This document shows positions 26,063-34,089 of a stretch of 44,762 bases of DNA, piece after piece. Origin of the DNA: TMED108 sp964386795 (GTDB lineage: Bacteria; Fidelibacterota; Marinisomatia; Marinisomatales; TCS55); NCBI GenBank assembly GCA_964386795.1, contig CAYLUE010000008.1:1-44762 (forward strand), written 5' to 3'. The translations under genes and the position numbers were made by a program. Every line of letters begins with the position of its first letter. Within the stretch, counting starts at the first letter, position 1. The notes beneath the pieces were generated by a model. The model did not search any database. It had not been told where the DNA came from and was given only the letters and a program-made list of their open reading frames with translations.

Positions 26063-26695
26063 TCAGGAGAGATTGCCTAATATATTTTTTCCATGATAGT
26101 ATTTTCCATTAATTAACTTATGAATATTATTTAAATTTTTATCAGTGATTTTACCTGCTGATATTATTTTAATATCCTCTCCATAATTTTTTATTGCCTC
26201 CCTTAGAATACTTGATCCAGCTTTGGCAGTTGAAGCTTTTCCTGATGTGAGAATACTATCAATTCCACCTAAATTAATTAATGACTCAATATCATCAAAA
26301 AAATTATTACTATAATCAATTGCTTTATGGAAAGTAATTTGCATTGGGTATGACCATTCAATAGCTCTCTTTGTGTGATCAATATCAACCACTCTATGCT
26401 TATTTAAAGCTCCAAAAACAATTTGGGTAACCCCTATCGATTTGAAAGTAGAAATTTGATCTTTTATTTGAACCATTTCTTCATCTGAGTAAATGAAATT
26501 TCCCTTTCTAGGTCTTACCATTATTTTTACTGGAATTAAAACAGAATCAATGACTGTTCTTACTAATTTATAATCAGGCGTTAAGCCATCATCGATTAAG
26601 TTCCTACAAAGCTCAATTTGATTGGCGCCCTTTTTTTCAGCACTAATCGCCTCATTAAGTGATTCCAAGCAGCACTCAATAAAAACTTTTTTCAA
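26063..26695 (-). CDS. cutC: CutC family protein
   Basis: A 210-aa cytosolic TIM-barrel protein of the CutC family. CutC was named for copper homeostasis, but direct copper handling is disputed. Family signatures: IECCLESLNEAISAEKKGA at the N-terminus, IELCRNL, KIMVRPRKGNFIYS, FGALNKHRVVD, TFHKAID and ILTSGKA. The start is TTG at 26695; no ATG is in frame nearby, and AGGT lies a few bases upstream. It is divergent from tatD across an 83-bp AT-rich gap with no clear promoter motif. At 210 aa it is slightly shorter than the typical 240-250 aa. Confidence 0.9.
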   Translation of the reverse strand: MKKVFIECCLESLNEAISAEKKGANQIELCRNLIDDGLTPDYKLVRTVIDSVLIPVKIMVRPRKGNFIYSDEEMVQIKDQISTFKSIGVTQIVFGALNKHRVVDIDHTKRAIEWSYPMQITFHKAIDYSNNFFDDIESLINLGGIDSILTSGKASTAKAGSSILREAIKNYGEDIKIISAGKITDKNLNNIHKLINGKYYHGKNILGNLS

Positions 26696-26778
26696 ATTTT
26701 ACCTAAATGAATCAAATATTATTAATAAATTATTTAAAGAACTTAACCTAAGATATTAATTATAAATTAAATTAAAAT

Positions 26779-27537
26779 ATGATTATAGACGCTCACTGCC
26801 ATTTATATTATGATGAGTTAGCTAGTGATATAGATAATGTTATTCAACGTGCTATTGATGCTGGTGTCTCTCGATTCGTTTGCGTTGGTACTAATGTTGA
26901 AGATTCAAAGAAGTGCCTTTCTATCACTGAGAATAATGATGATATTTTCGCATCATCTGGGGTTCATCCACATGATGCTAAAGATGTGACAGAAGGTTAT
27001 ACCGATGAAATTTATGAATTGATGGAATATGAAAGTATGATTGCCATTGGAGAGATAGGTCTGGACTATTATCGAAACCTATCTGAGCCAGAGACTCAAA
27101 AAAAGGTTTTTAAAGAATTAATGGAAGTTGCTCAAGACTTAGATAAGCCTGTAATCATACATAATCGTGATGCGGATGCTGATACTTTAGAAATCATTGG
27201 AAATTATCCTAGCGTTCAAGGAGTAGCTCATTGTTTTTCAAGCACCCTTGAAACTGCCCAAGCATTTCTTGAAATGGGCTATTATATTTCATTCTCTGGA
27301 AATATTACATATAAAAATAGCCATTTACCTGAAATAGTAAAGTCAATCCCCCTAGATCGTGTAGTTGTTGAAACTGATTCACCTTACTTAAGTCCTGAGC
27401 CTGAAAGAGGCAAGTCAAATGAACCAAGCAGAATAATTCACACGCTTAACAAGTTATCTGAGATTTATGGTTTGTCATTTGAAGAAATGGCCAAGCATAC
27501 CTACAATAATACCGCAGAACTCTTTAGACTGCCTTAG
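26779..27537 (+). CDS. tatD: TatD family metal-dependent hydrolase
   Basis: A 252-aa TIM-barrel metallohydrolase of the TatD family; characterised members are Mg2+-dependent DNases with 3'-5' exonuclease activity. Metal and active-site motifs are complete: His6 and His8 (DAHCHL), GEIGLDYYR, HNRDAD, AHCFSS and ETDSPYLSPEP. ATG start with no clear Shine-Dalgarno. In many genomes metG, tatD and rsmA are adjacent; here cutC, on the other strand, separates metG from tatD. RsmA follows 54 bases downstream. Confidence 0.95.
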   Translation: MIIDAHCHLYYDELASDIDNVIQRAIDAGVSRFVCVGTNVEDSKKCLSITENNDDIFASSGVHPHDAKDVTEGYTDEIYELMEYESMIAIGEIGLDYYRNLSEPETQKKVFKELMEVAQDLDKPVIIHNRDADADTLEIIGNYPSVQGVAHCFSSTLETAQAFLEMGYYISFSGNITYKNSHLPEIVKSIPLDRVVVETDSPYLSPEPERGKSNEPSRIIHTLNKLSEIYGLSFEEMAKHTYNNTAELFRLP

Positions 27538-27591
27538 CGCATTAACTAAAGATCAAAAACGTTTAATTATTTTCCTTTCACCTAATTTATT

Positions 27592-28368
27592 TTGAAAAAG
27601 TCCTTCCATCCATTTAGAAAAAAATGGGGTCAAAACTTTCTTAATGATCAGAATCTATTAAATAAGATTGTAGATGTCATAAACCCTCAATCAAAGGATT
27701 CCTTCCTTGAAATAGGTGCCGGGGATGGTGTTTTAACTGAAAAAATATTTCCTAATATAAAAGAAATGGCAGCTGTTGAGATTGATCCATTATTAGTAGA
27801 AAAATTATCTCTCAATCAAAACTTAAAAGATTTATTAGTTTTAGATGGTGATATTTTAAGCTATGATATAAATCAGATAAACATATCTAAGCCAGTAAAA
27901 ATCATAGGTAATATTCCATATAATATTACCTCTTCGATAATTTTTTGGCTAATTGAACAGTTAGATTACTGGGATGAGGCATTTATTATGATGCAAAAAG
28001 AGGTTGCTGAGAGACTAGTCGCTAAAACTGGTACCAAGACATATGGAAGATTAACAGTAGTAACTAGCGCATATTTGAACAAAGAGATATGTTTCAATAT
28101 TTCACCTGAAGTATTTTATCCTAAACCTAAAGTTTATTCAGCTCTGGTAAAATTTTCAAAAAAATCATCGCCTATTGTAAGCGATAATGAATTCATAAAA
28201 TACAATAAGATAGTAAGAACTGCTTTTTCAATGCGTAGAAAAATGATAAAAAATACATTATCAGGATATTGCTTTTCTAATGATGTGAAAAATGAAATAG
28301 ATTTTTCAAGGAGACCGGAAACGCTTAGCCCTGAGGAATTTGCAGTATTAGTAAAATCTATTCTATAA
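27592..28368 (+). CDS. rsmA: 16S rRNA dimethyladenosine transferase RsmA (KsgA)
   Basis: Dimethylates two adjacent adenosines in the 3'-terminal helix of 16S rRNA during late 30S assembly. 258 aa. Motifs: KKWGQNFLND at the N-terminus, SAM-binding FLEIGAGDGVLT and the catalytic NIPYNITS. The start is TTG at 27592: the KKWGQNFL block lies only eight residues in and no ATG is in frame before it. A family-typical C-terminal helical lobe is present. It is followed by the rpoD leader after 78 bases. Confidence 0.95.
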   Translation: MKKSFHPFRKKWGQNFLNDQNLLNKIVDVINPQSKDSFLEIGAGDGVLTEKIFPNIKEMAAVEIDPLLVEKLSLNQNLKDLLVLDGDILSYDINQINISKPVKIIGNIPYNITSSIIFWLIEQLDYWDEAFIMMQKEVAERLVAKTGTKTYGRLTVVTSAYLNKEICFNISPEVFYPKPKVYSALVKFSKKSSPIVSDNEFIKYNKIVRTAFSMRRKMIKNTLSGYCFSNDVKNEIDFSRRPETLSPEEFAVLVKSIL

Positions 28369-28446
28369 AGCTTGTTTATTAGGTTAAAATCCTTTTTTAG
28401 TGTAAATTTCCTAGCTTTTTTCTAATCAAAACAAAAGGTTATAATA

Positions 28447-29301
28447 ATGGCAAAAGCAGCAAGGCCAATTAACGAATCCAATCGCAGTCTAAGTCAGTAC
28501 TTGGAAGAGATTGGACAGTTTGAACCACTTAAACCCGCCCGAGAGGTGGAATTAGCCATAGCAATAAAAAAAGGTAATCGACTTGCAATGAAAGAATTAG
28601 TCGAAGCTAACCTAAGATTTGTTGTATCTGTTGCAAAGGACTACCAAGGTCAAGGTTTACCGCTCACTGATTTAATCAATGAAGGCAATATGGGCCTTAT
28701 GAAAGCAGCTGGTCGTTTTGATGAGACTCGTGGATTTAAATTTATTTCATATGCTGTTTGGTGGATTAGGCAATCAATTCTTCAAGCTTTAGCTGAGCAT
28801 TCACGTATTGTTCGTTTGCCATTAAATCGAGTTGGAACAATCTCGAAAATAACAAAAACTGCAGAAAAGCTTGAGGCGGAAGTTGAACGCTCACCTAATG
28901 AAGAAGAAATTGGAAGAAACCTTGAGATGACCACTGATGAGGTTACTGATGCAATGAGAATTTCTCGCAGGCATCATTCTTTAAATGCGCCATTTAGAGA
29001 TGGCGATAAGAATTCTCTAATTGATGTTATTGAGGATGATGGTCAAATTGAACCAGATGAGCCTTTAATGGCTGAGTCACTTAAAGATGAAATTCGCCAG
29101 TCTCTTGATACATTAAAAGATAGAGAGAGACAGGTTATTAAAATGTATTTTGGTATTGATCGTGATTATGCATTAACCTTAAATGAAATCGGTGAAGAAT
29201 TTAGCCTAACCCGAGAGCGCGTCAGGCAAATTAAGGAAAAAGCGATTCGTAGATTAAGACATAGATCAAGAAGTAAATCCCTTAGAACATATTTAGGTTA
29301 A
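28447..29301 (+). CDS. rpoD: Primary sigma factor RpoD/SigA, short FCB type
   Basis: Group 1 sigma-70 factor directing most housekeeping transcription. 284 aa with region 1.2 (SLSQYLEEIGQFEPL), region 2 (NLRFVVSVAKDYQGQGLPLTDLI split across 2.1-2.2, then FKFISYAVWWIRQSI in 2.3-2.4), region 3 and region 4 (LNEIGEEFSLTRERVRQIKEKA). The large acidic region 1.1 of E. coli RpoD is missing, as in Bacteroidetes primary sigma factors. This supports FCB membership and makes TAnnTTTG-type promoters plausible in this genome. An AAAAGG lies about 10 bases before ATG. The rpsU gene follows after 22 bases, so the two are likely co-transcribed. Confidence 0.95.
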   Translation: MAKAARPINESNRSLSQYLEEIGQFEPLKPAREVELAIAIKKGNRLAMKELVEANLRFVVSVAKDYQGQGLPLTDLINEGNMGLMKAAGRFDETRGFKFISYAVWWIRQSILQALAEHSRIVRLPLNRVGTISKITKTAEKLEAEVERSPNEEEIGRNLEMTTDEVTDAMRISRRHHSLNAPFRDGDKNSLIDVIEDDGQIEPDEPLMAESLKDEIRQSLDTLKDRERQVIKMYFGIDRDYALTLNEIGEEFSLTRERVRQIKEKAIRRLRHRSRSKSLRTYLG

Positions 29302-29305
29302 TTTG

Positions 29306-29311
29306 AAGGAG
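29306..29311 (+). promoter_or_regulatory. Strong Shine-Dalgarno (AAGGAG) ahead of rpsU
   Basis: AAGGAG lies 12 bases before the rpsU ATG, which is rather long spacing. Most plus-strand leaders in this window (for example pgpH, tatD, glmM-like, valS, GT2) show no comparable site. In Flavobacterium, rpsU keeps a strong site as part of bS21 autoregulation, so this site may be regulatory. Confidence 0.5.
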
Positions 29312-29323
29312 ATCAAATAAATT

Positions 29324-29521
29324 ATGGTTGAAGTTACAGTTAGAAATGGTGAACAGCTGGAAAGAGCCCTTCGCCGATTTAAAAAGAAATGGGAGCGTGC
29401 TGGTGTGCTAAGAGAAATAAAACGCAAATCTTTTTATATAAAACCAAGCGATGAGCAGCGAGCAGCAAGAAAAAAAGCTGTAAGGCGTAGGCTGCGATTA
29501 GCGAGATATAACTCCTACTAA
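29324..29521 (+). CDS. rpsU: 30S ribosomal protein bS21
   Basis: A 65-aa very basic small-subunit protein located near the 16S 3' end and anti-Shine-Dalgarno region. The family pattern is clear: VRNGEQLERALRRFKKKWER at the N-terminus, then FYIKPS and a C-terminal Arg/Lys helix with RARYNSY-like ending (RLARYNSY). It is encoded 22 bases after rpoD and followed by a strong terminator, closing the rpoD-rpsU unit. In Bacteroidetes bS21 helps hide the anti-Shine-Dalgarno sequence; whether that applies here is inference. Confidence 0.96.
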   Translation: MVEVTVRNGEQLERALRRFKKKWERAGVLREIKRKSFYIKPSDEQRAARKKAVRRRLRLARYNSY

Positions 29522-29529
29522 TTTTTTGG

Positions 29530-29559
29530 AAGGTTCGGTAATTATACCGAACCTTTTTT
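29530..29559 (+). terminator. Rho-independent terminator after rpsU
   Basis: A perfect 11-bp stem (29530-29540 with 29545-29555) with an ATTA loop, followed by a T run. It begins nine bases after the rpsU stop and ends about 15 bases before the glmM-like ATG. Confidence 0.93.
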
Positions 29560-29574
29560 ACTTAACTGATTATT

Positions 29575-30909
29575 ATGATTATTCGCAGTATATCTGGAGT
29601 TAGAGGTATAGCTAAAACCTCTCTTACTCCTGAAATAATTAAATTATATAGCCATGCCTTCCACGATCAATTATCAGATGGCCTTATTTATATTGGTAGA
29701 GATACGCGACCATCAGGAGAAGATCTATTAGAAATATTTTCTAATGAATTAATAGCCCTTGGAAGAGATGTAGTTCAATGTGATGTTGTCCCTACGCCTA
29801 CCATTCAATTCATGGTAGAAAGGTCTGAAGCTGCTGGTGGAATAATAATCACAGCAAGTCACAACCCCGAAGAATGGAATGGAATTAAATTTGTTCGAGA
29901 GGATGGAACATTTTTTCTCCCACATGAATGCAAGGAGCTATTTAATAAAGTTGATAATAAATTTATTCACAAAAATGCAGACAAATCAGGTATGCTTTTC
30001 CCCGATCAAAATTCAATACTTAAGCATATTATTCATGTGATAGAACTTTCTTGTATCAATTTAAAAAAGATAAAAGACCGCAAATTCAAAGTAGTGATTG
30101 ATTCTGTAAATGGGGCAGGATCAAAAGCATTACCTCTTCTATTAGATTATCTAGGATGTGATGTAGTTGCTATCCATTGTAATGGAAATGGGCAATTTGA
30201 TAGAGGGGCTGAGCCATTGCCTGAAAACCTTGGAGATTTGAGAAAAGCTGTCCTAGAAAATAATGCAGATATAGGTTTTGCAATTGATCCTGATGCAGAC
30301 AGATTAGCCGTAGTTAATGATTGCGGAAACCCAATAGGTGAAGAGTATACTTTAGTTCTTGCTACAGAAAGTTATTTAAAACAAACTGGAAAGCCAGAAC
30401 TCATCGTTACCAATCTATCTACTACAATTGCAATTGATAAAATGGCTAAAAAATATAATTCAAATGTTATAAGAACAGCTGTTGGAGAAATTAATGTTGT
30501 ACAAAAGATGATTGAACTTGATTCAAATATTGGGGGAGAAGGAAATGGAGGAGTTATATTGAAAGAGGCACACCTTGGTCGTGATTCTCTTGTAGCTGTT
30601 GCATTAGTATTAAATAGATTGTCACAGGAAAATAATTTGACAATTAGCCAATTGCATGATTCTTTACCGCAGTTTACAATAATTAAGGATAAAATTGATT
30701 TAAACCAAGTTAACGAATCTGAACTAATGAATAAAGCCAAAGAGGTTTTTTCAAACTCTGAAACCAACACAATTGATGGGGTAAAATTTGTCTGGGAAGA
30801 TAGATGGGTTCATTTAAGAAAATCAAATACAGAGCCAATCATGCGCATTTATGCTGAGGCGCCTTCTATTAATGAAGCCAAAGAGCTATTATTAAAAATA
30901 AAAAATTAA
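29575..30909 (+). CDS. glmM: Phosphoglucosamine mutase / phosphohexomutase (GlmM-like)
   Basis: An alpha-D-phosphohexomutase family enzyme, most likely converting glucosamine-6-P to glucosamine-1-P for UDP-GlcNAc and cell-wall synthesis. 444 aa, the usual GlmM length. The phosphoserine is Ser95 in ITASHNP, the metal loop is DPDADRLAVV, the sugar loop GGEGNGGVI, and the phosphate-binding site RKSNTEPIMRIYAEA. FCB-type GlmM and phosphomannomutase are hard to tell apart by eye, so the substrate is probable rather than certain. ATG 29575 follows the rpsU terminator by about 15 bases, so its promoter must lie inside or immediately around that region, or some transcription reads through. Confidence 0.88.
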   Translation: MIIRSISGVRGIAKTSLTPEIIKLYSHAFHDQLSDGLIYIGRDTRPSGEDLLEIFSNELIALGRDVVQCDVVPTPTIQFMVERSEAAGGIIITASHNPEEWNGIKFVREDGTFFLPHECKELFNKVDNKFIHKNADKSGMLFPDQNSILKHIIHVIELSCINLKKIKDRKFKVVIDSVNGAGSKALPLLLDYLGCDVVAIHCNGNGQFDRGAEPLPENLGDLRKAVLENNADIGFAIDPDADRLAVVNDCGNPIGEEYTLVLATESYLKQTGKPELIVTNLSTTIAIDKMAKKYNSNVIRTAVGEINVVQKMIELDSNIGGEGNGGVILKEAHLGRDSLVAVALVLNRLSQENNLTISQLHDSLPQFTIIKDKIDLNQVNESELMNKAKEVFSNSETNTIDGVKFVWEDRWVHLRKSNTEPIMRIYAEAPSINEAKELLLKIKN

Positions 30910-30936
30910 CATCATAAGGCCAGGCTTTTTATTGAT

Positions 30937-32334
30937 ATGGATTTAAAAAAAGGTCAAGAGATTGAATTGACTATTGAGGCGCTAGCTTATGGTGGGAAGG
31001 GAATTTCTAGGTATGACAACTTTGTTATTTTTGTTGAGAAATCAATTCCTGGACAGAAAGTTTTAGCATATATATATAGAAAGAAAAAAGACTATGCTGA
31101 AGCTAGGATAATAGAAATCCTTAGCGAGTCATCATCTTTTACTAATCCAAAATGCATCCATTTTTCAACCTGCGGAGGATGTAAGGCTCAGCAGTTAGAC
31201 TATGCTGAGCAGGTCAATCAAAAAAAGAATCAAGTACAACATATTTTTGAACGGCAAACAGGTATCAATGATTTTATCATAGATAAAGTTATTTCTGCAG
31301 AACCAATCTATAATTATAGAAACAAAATGGAATTTACATTTTCAAAGAATAGATGGATTCTTGAAGATGAGCCAGATAATGTAGAATCAAACTTTGCATT
31401 AGGAATGCATATCCCTAAACGATGGGATAAAATCTTAGATATACAGGAATGTCATTTAATGCCAGAGATTGGATCTCAAATTATTAATTATGTAAGAGAG
31501 CTTGCAAAGGAGTTTGCATTAAAGCCCTATGATCAGAGATCGCATATAGGATTTTTAAGATATTTAGTTTTTAGATTTGGTCAAAATACAAATGATCTTA
31601 TGATCAATTTAGTTACTTCTTATGAAGATTTAGATTCTCTTATTCCTCTCGTCTCAAAACTTACTAATCGATTTCCTTCAATTACATCTGTAGTGAATAA
31701 TATCAATACTCGAAAGGCCGATGTTGCTTTCGGAGAGCGCGAAATTTTATTACATGGCGAACCCATCGTCAATGAAAAATTAAAAAACCTTACTTTTCAA
31801 ATTTCATCCAATTCCTTTTTTCAAACCAATTCATTTATGGCGGAAAAACTTTATGAGGTTATTTTAGATGGAGCAAATTTAAAAGGCGAAGAAATTGCCT
31901 ATGATTTATATTGTGGTACGGGATCTATTTCTCTTTTCTTAGCGCAGAAAGCAAAGTTTGTTTATGGATTCGATATTATTGTATCGTCTATTGAAAATGC
32001 AGAGCAAAATGCTATTATTAATAATATTGAAAACGTAGAGTTCAATGTAGCAAATCTTGATAAATATTTTAATAATAACAAGTCAAGTAGATACCCTAAA
32101 CCTAATGTTGTCATTGTTGATCCTCCGCGTTCAGGAATGCATAAAAAAATGACCCAGTACCTTCCAAAATTAAATGCAGAAACCATTGTTTATGTATCGT
32201 GCAACCCATCGACACAAGCTAGAGATACTAAAATACTACAATTAAATGGTTATGATTTAGTAAAGTTAACGGTCGTAGATATGTTTCCGCATACTCCCCA
32301 TATTGAGACAGTTGGAATATTTAAAAAATCTTGA
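30937..32334 (+). CDS. rlmD: 23S rRNA (uracil-5)-methyltransferase RlmD-like (TRAM + Fe-S)
   Basis: A SAM-dependent RNA m5U methyltransferase of the RumA/TrmA family. 465 aa: N-terminal TRAM/OB domain (1-65), a [4Fe-4S] cluster with Cys73, Cys79 and Cys82 plus a later Cys in IQECHL, then the methyltransferase domain with DLYCGTGSISLF, DPPRSGMH, the nucleophile Cys in YVSCNPSTQARD and HIETVGIF with the catalytic Glu. The TRAM domain and Fe-S cluster favour RlmD over TrmA; RlmCD-type specificity for two sites is possible. It starts 27 bases after the glmM-like stop. The 78-bp gap downstream is AT-rich with no clear hairpin terminator. Confidence 0.9.
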   Translation: MDLKKGQEIELTIEALAYGGKGISRYDNFVIFVEKSIPGQKVLAYIYRKKKDYAEARIIEILSESSSFTNPKCIHFSTCGGCKAQQLDYAEQVNQKKNQVQHIFERQTGINDFIIDKVISAEPIYNYRNKMEFTFSKNRWILEDEPDNVESNFALGMHIPKRWDKILDIQECHLMPEIGSQIINYVRELAKEFALKPYDQRSHIGFLRYLVFRFGQNTNDLMINLVTSYEDLDSLIPLVSKLTNRFPSITSVVNNINTRKADVAFGEREILLHGEPIVNEKLKNLTFQISSNSFFQTNSFMAEKLYEVILDGANLKGEEIAYDLYCGTGSISLFLAQKAKFVYGFDIIVSSIENAEQNAIINNIENVEFNVANLDKYFNNNKSSRYPKPNVVIVDPPRSGMHKKMTQYLPKLNAETIVYVSCNPSTQARDTKILQLNGYDLVKLTVVDMFPHTPHIETVGIFKKS

Positions 32335-32412
32335 TAATTAACCATTAACGATTAATTTGTTTATTATTAGATTAATTAAGTCAGTCACGTAAAGAATAAG
32401 TAAATTTAAACT

Positions 32413-33540
32413 ATGAAAATATGGCTTAAAACGCTAATTCGTAATAGTTTCTTCCAGGTTGGCGCAGGGTTATTTATCACCATGATTTTAGGTGGATTCA
32501 TTTTACAATGGCTCGAAACTGGTGATATTTCAGAAGGGAACAATCCTTTTTGGTGGGCAATTGTTACGATGACCACTGTGGGTTATGGGGACTACTCTCC
32601 TGAAACACTCGAAGGGCGACTGTTTGCTGTTTTTATCATGTTTACTGGCATTACTCTTGTATCATTATTGACAGCATCAATTTCATCAATTTTTGTTGCA
32701 CAAAAAATCCGGGAGGGCAAAGGTTTGGAAAAATTGAATATATCAGATCATATTATTTTATGTGGATGGAATTCAAATGCAGATAAACTAATTGATTCTA
32801 TTCATCAACTTAATCGAAATCAAAGAAATTTGGATATAGTTTTAGTTAATGAGCTCACTGAAGAGGAAATAACGCAGCTAAGGTCAAGATTTTCACAAAT
32901 AAAAATACATTTTGTTTCTGGAGATTTTACTCAAGAAGAGACGTTACAAAGAGCAGGTGTTGCTTCTGCAGATTCTGTAATTATTATTCCAAATAATTTA
33001 AATAATGATAATAACACACATGATGAGAAAACAATATTTGCTACCCTTACAATTAAAAGTATTGATGCATCTATAAGAGTAGTTGCATACCTATTAGATC
33101 GAGAGAATTTGACTCATATTAAAAGAGCCGAAGCGGATGAAGTTGTTGTTAGCGATGATTATAGTTTAAATATATTAGCTTCTCACATTGTTGATCCAGG
33201 CGTACCTCAACTATCAAGCCATCTGATTAATGCCACTTCTGATTCAAGGTTTCTTAGAAAGTCGATACCTTCAAATTTTGTTGGAAAGAAATATGGTGAG
33301 CTTTTTGATCACTATAGAGATAAGAATGGCGCTTTATTAATTGGATTGTTTTATGAAGATGAAAATTTAGGGATTGGCAGCATTCTATCATCTGATACGT
33401 CATCTCTTGATAGTTTTATTGAGCAAAAATTGAAAGAAGGCGGCATTTCTCTTCAAGAACAAAGCAAGGTTCATGTAAATGTTAATCCAAGCGTTGGCTA
33501 TATTATTAAAGAGGGTGAAAAGGCTCTATTAATACCTTGA
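32413..33540 (+). CDS. Two-TM potassium channel with RCK (TrkA-N) domain
   Basis: A 375-aa inner-membrane K+ channel subunit of the KcsA/MthK type. Helix 1 spans about residues 13-34, the pore loop carries the selectivity filter TVGYGD (55-60) in an MTTVGYGDYSPET context, and helix 2 spans about 68-92. A cytosolic RCK/TrkA-N domain follows (about 106-250; ILCGWNSNADKLI, then VSGDFTQEETLQRAG), then a C-terminal RCK-type lobe (about 265-375). It would conduct K+ under control of a ligand or ion bound to the RCK domain. A separate cyclic-nucleotide-binding gene follows 7 bases later, suggesting an additional gating partner. Confidence 0.93.
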   Translation: MKIWLKTLIRNSFFQVGAGLFITMILGGFILQWLETGDISEGNNPFWWAIVTMTTVGYGDYSPETLEGRLFAVFIMFTGITLVSLLTASISSIFVAQKIREGKGLEKLNISDHIILCGWNSNADKLIDSIHQLNRNQRNLDIVLVNELTEEEITQLRSRFSQIKIHFVSGDFTQEETLQRAGVASADSVIIIPNNLNNDNNTHDEKTIFATLTIKSIDASIRVVAYLLDRENLTHIKRAEADEVVVSDDYSLNILASHIVDPGVPQLSSHLINATSDSRFLRKSIPSNFVGKKYGELFDHYRDKNGALLIGLFYEDENLGIGSILSSDTSSLDSFIEQKLKEGGISLQEQSKVHVNVNPSVGYIIKEGEKALLIP

Positions 33541-33547
33541 GGTAATT

Positions 33548-34051
33548 ATGAAAAATGAACAATTAAAACATTACAAGATATTTGAAGGATTAGATGATAA
33601 TCAGCTAAACAAATTTCATTCTATAATGGTAAAAGAAAAAGTTGATAGCGGAAAAAGATTTATCGTTGAAGGCGACGAAGGTAATTCCATTTATCTTTTA
33701 TTAGATGGAAATGTTGAGATTAATCAAGCCCTTACTCTTTCTGTAAATAAGGGTGATTCTGATAACCGAGAAAAATCAATTATGAAACTCTCACATAAGG
33801 ATTATCCTCAATTTGGGGAGATGTCTATTTTTTCTGAAGGTGATGTAAGAACTGCAAATGTAAGAGCAGAAACCAACTGCGCTCTTGCAAAAATGGATAA
33901 AAATGAATTATTTAAAATATGCGATGATAACCCTGAATTAGGATTTATTGTGATGCGAAATCTTGGACGAATTATTACAGCAAATTTGATTAAAGCAAAT
34001 CAGAATGTATTAAAGCTCACCACGGCATTTAGCCTTATCTTAGACCGCTAG
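33548..34051 (+). CDS. Stand-alone cyclic-nucleotide-binding domain protein
   Basis: A 167-aa protein with one cNMP-binding domain (about residues 5-140) and no DNA-binding helix-turn-helix. The phosphate cassette is QFGEMSIFSEGDVRTA with Gly90, Glu91 and Arg101 kept, so ligand binding is plausible. A longer beta-loop insertion (about 62-84, NKGDSDNREKS) sets it apart from the protein at 21607-22110, although both are 167 aa. It lies 7 bases after the K+ channel gene with GAGGT just before ATG. The pair may act as a two-gene version of a cyclic-nucleotide-gated channel, which is inference. Confidence 0.87.
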   Translation: MKNEQLKHYKIFEGLDDNQLNKFHSIMVKEKVDSGKRFIVEGDEGNSIYLLLDGNVEINQALTLSVNKGDSDNREKSIMKLSHKDYPQFGEMSIFSEGDVRTANVRAETNCALAKMDKNELFKICDDNPELGFIVMRNLGRIITANLIKANQNVLKLTTAFSLILDR

Positions 34052-34089
34052 GTCTATGCAATAATCAAATTTATATGTGAGCTTTACAT

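Noticed and set aside
30372..30770. 132-codon minus-strand open frame within the glmM-like gene
   Set aside because: It is opposite a strongly conserved gene and its translation resembles no known protein.
34041..34056. Short hairpin TAGACC/GGTCTA over the stop of the second cyclic-nucleotide-binding gene
   Set aside because: The stem is only six base pairs and no T run follows, so it is not a convincing terminator.
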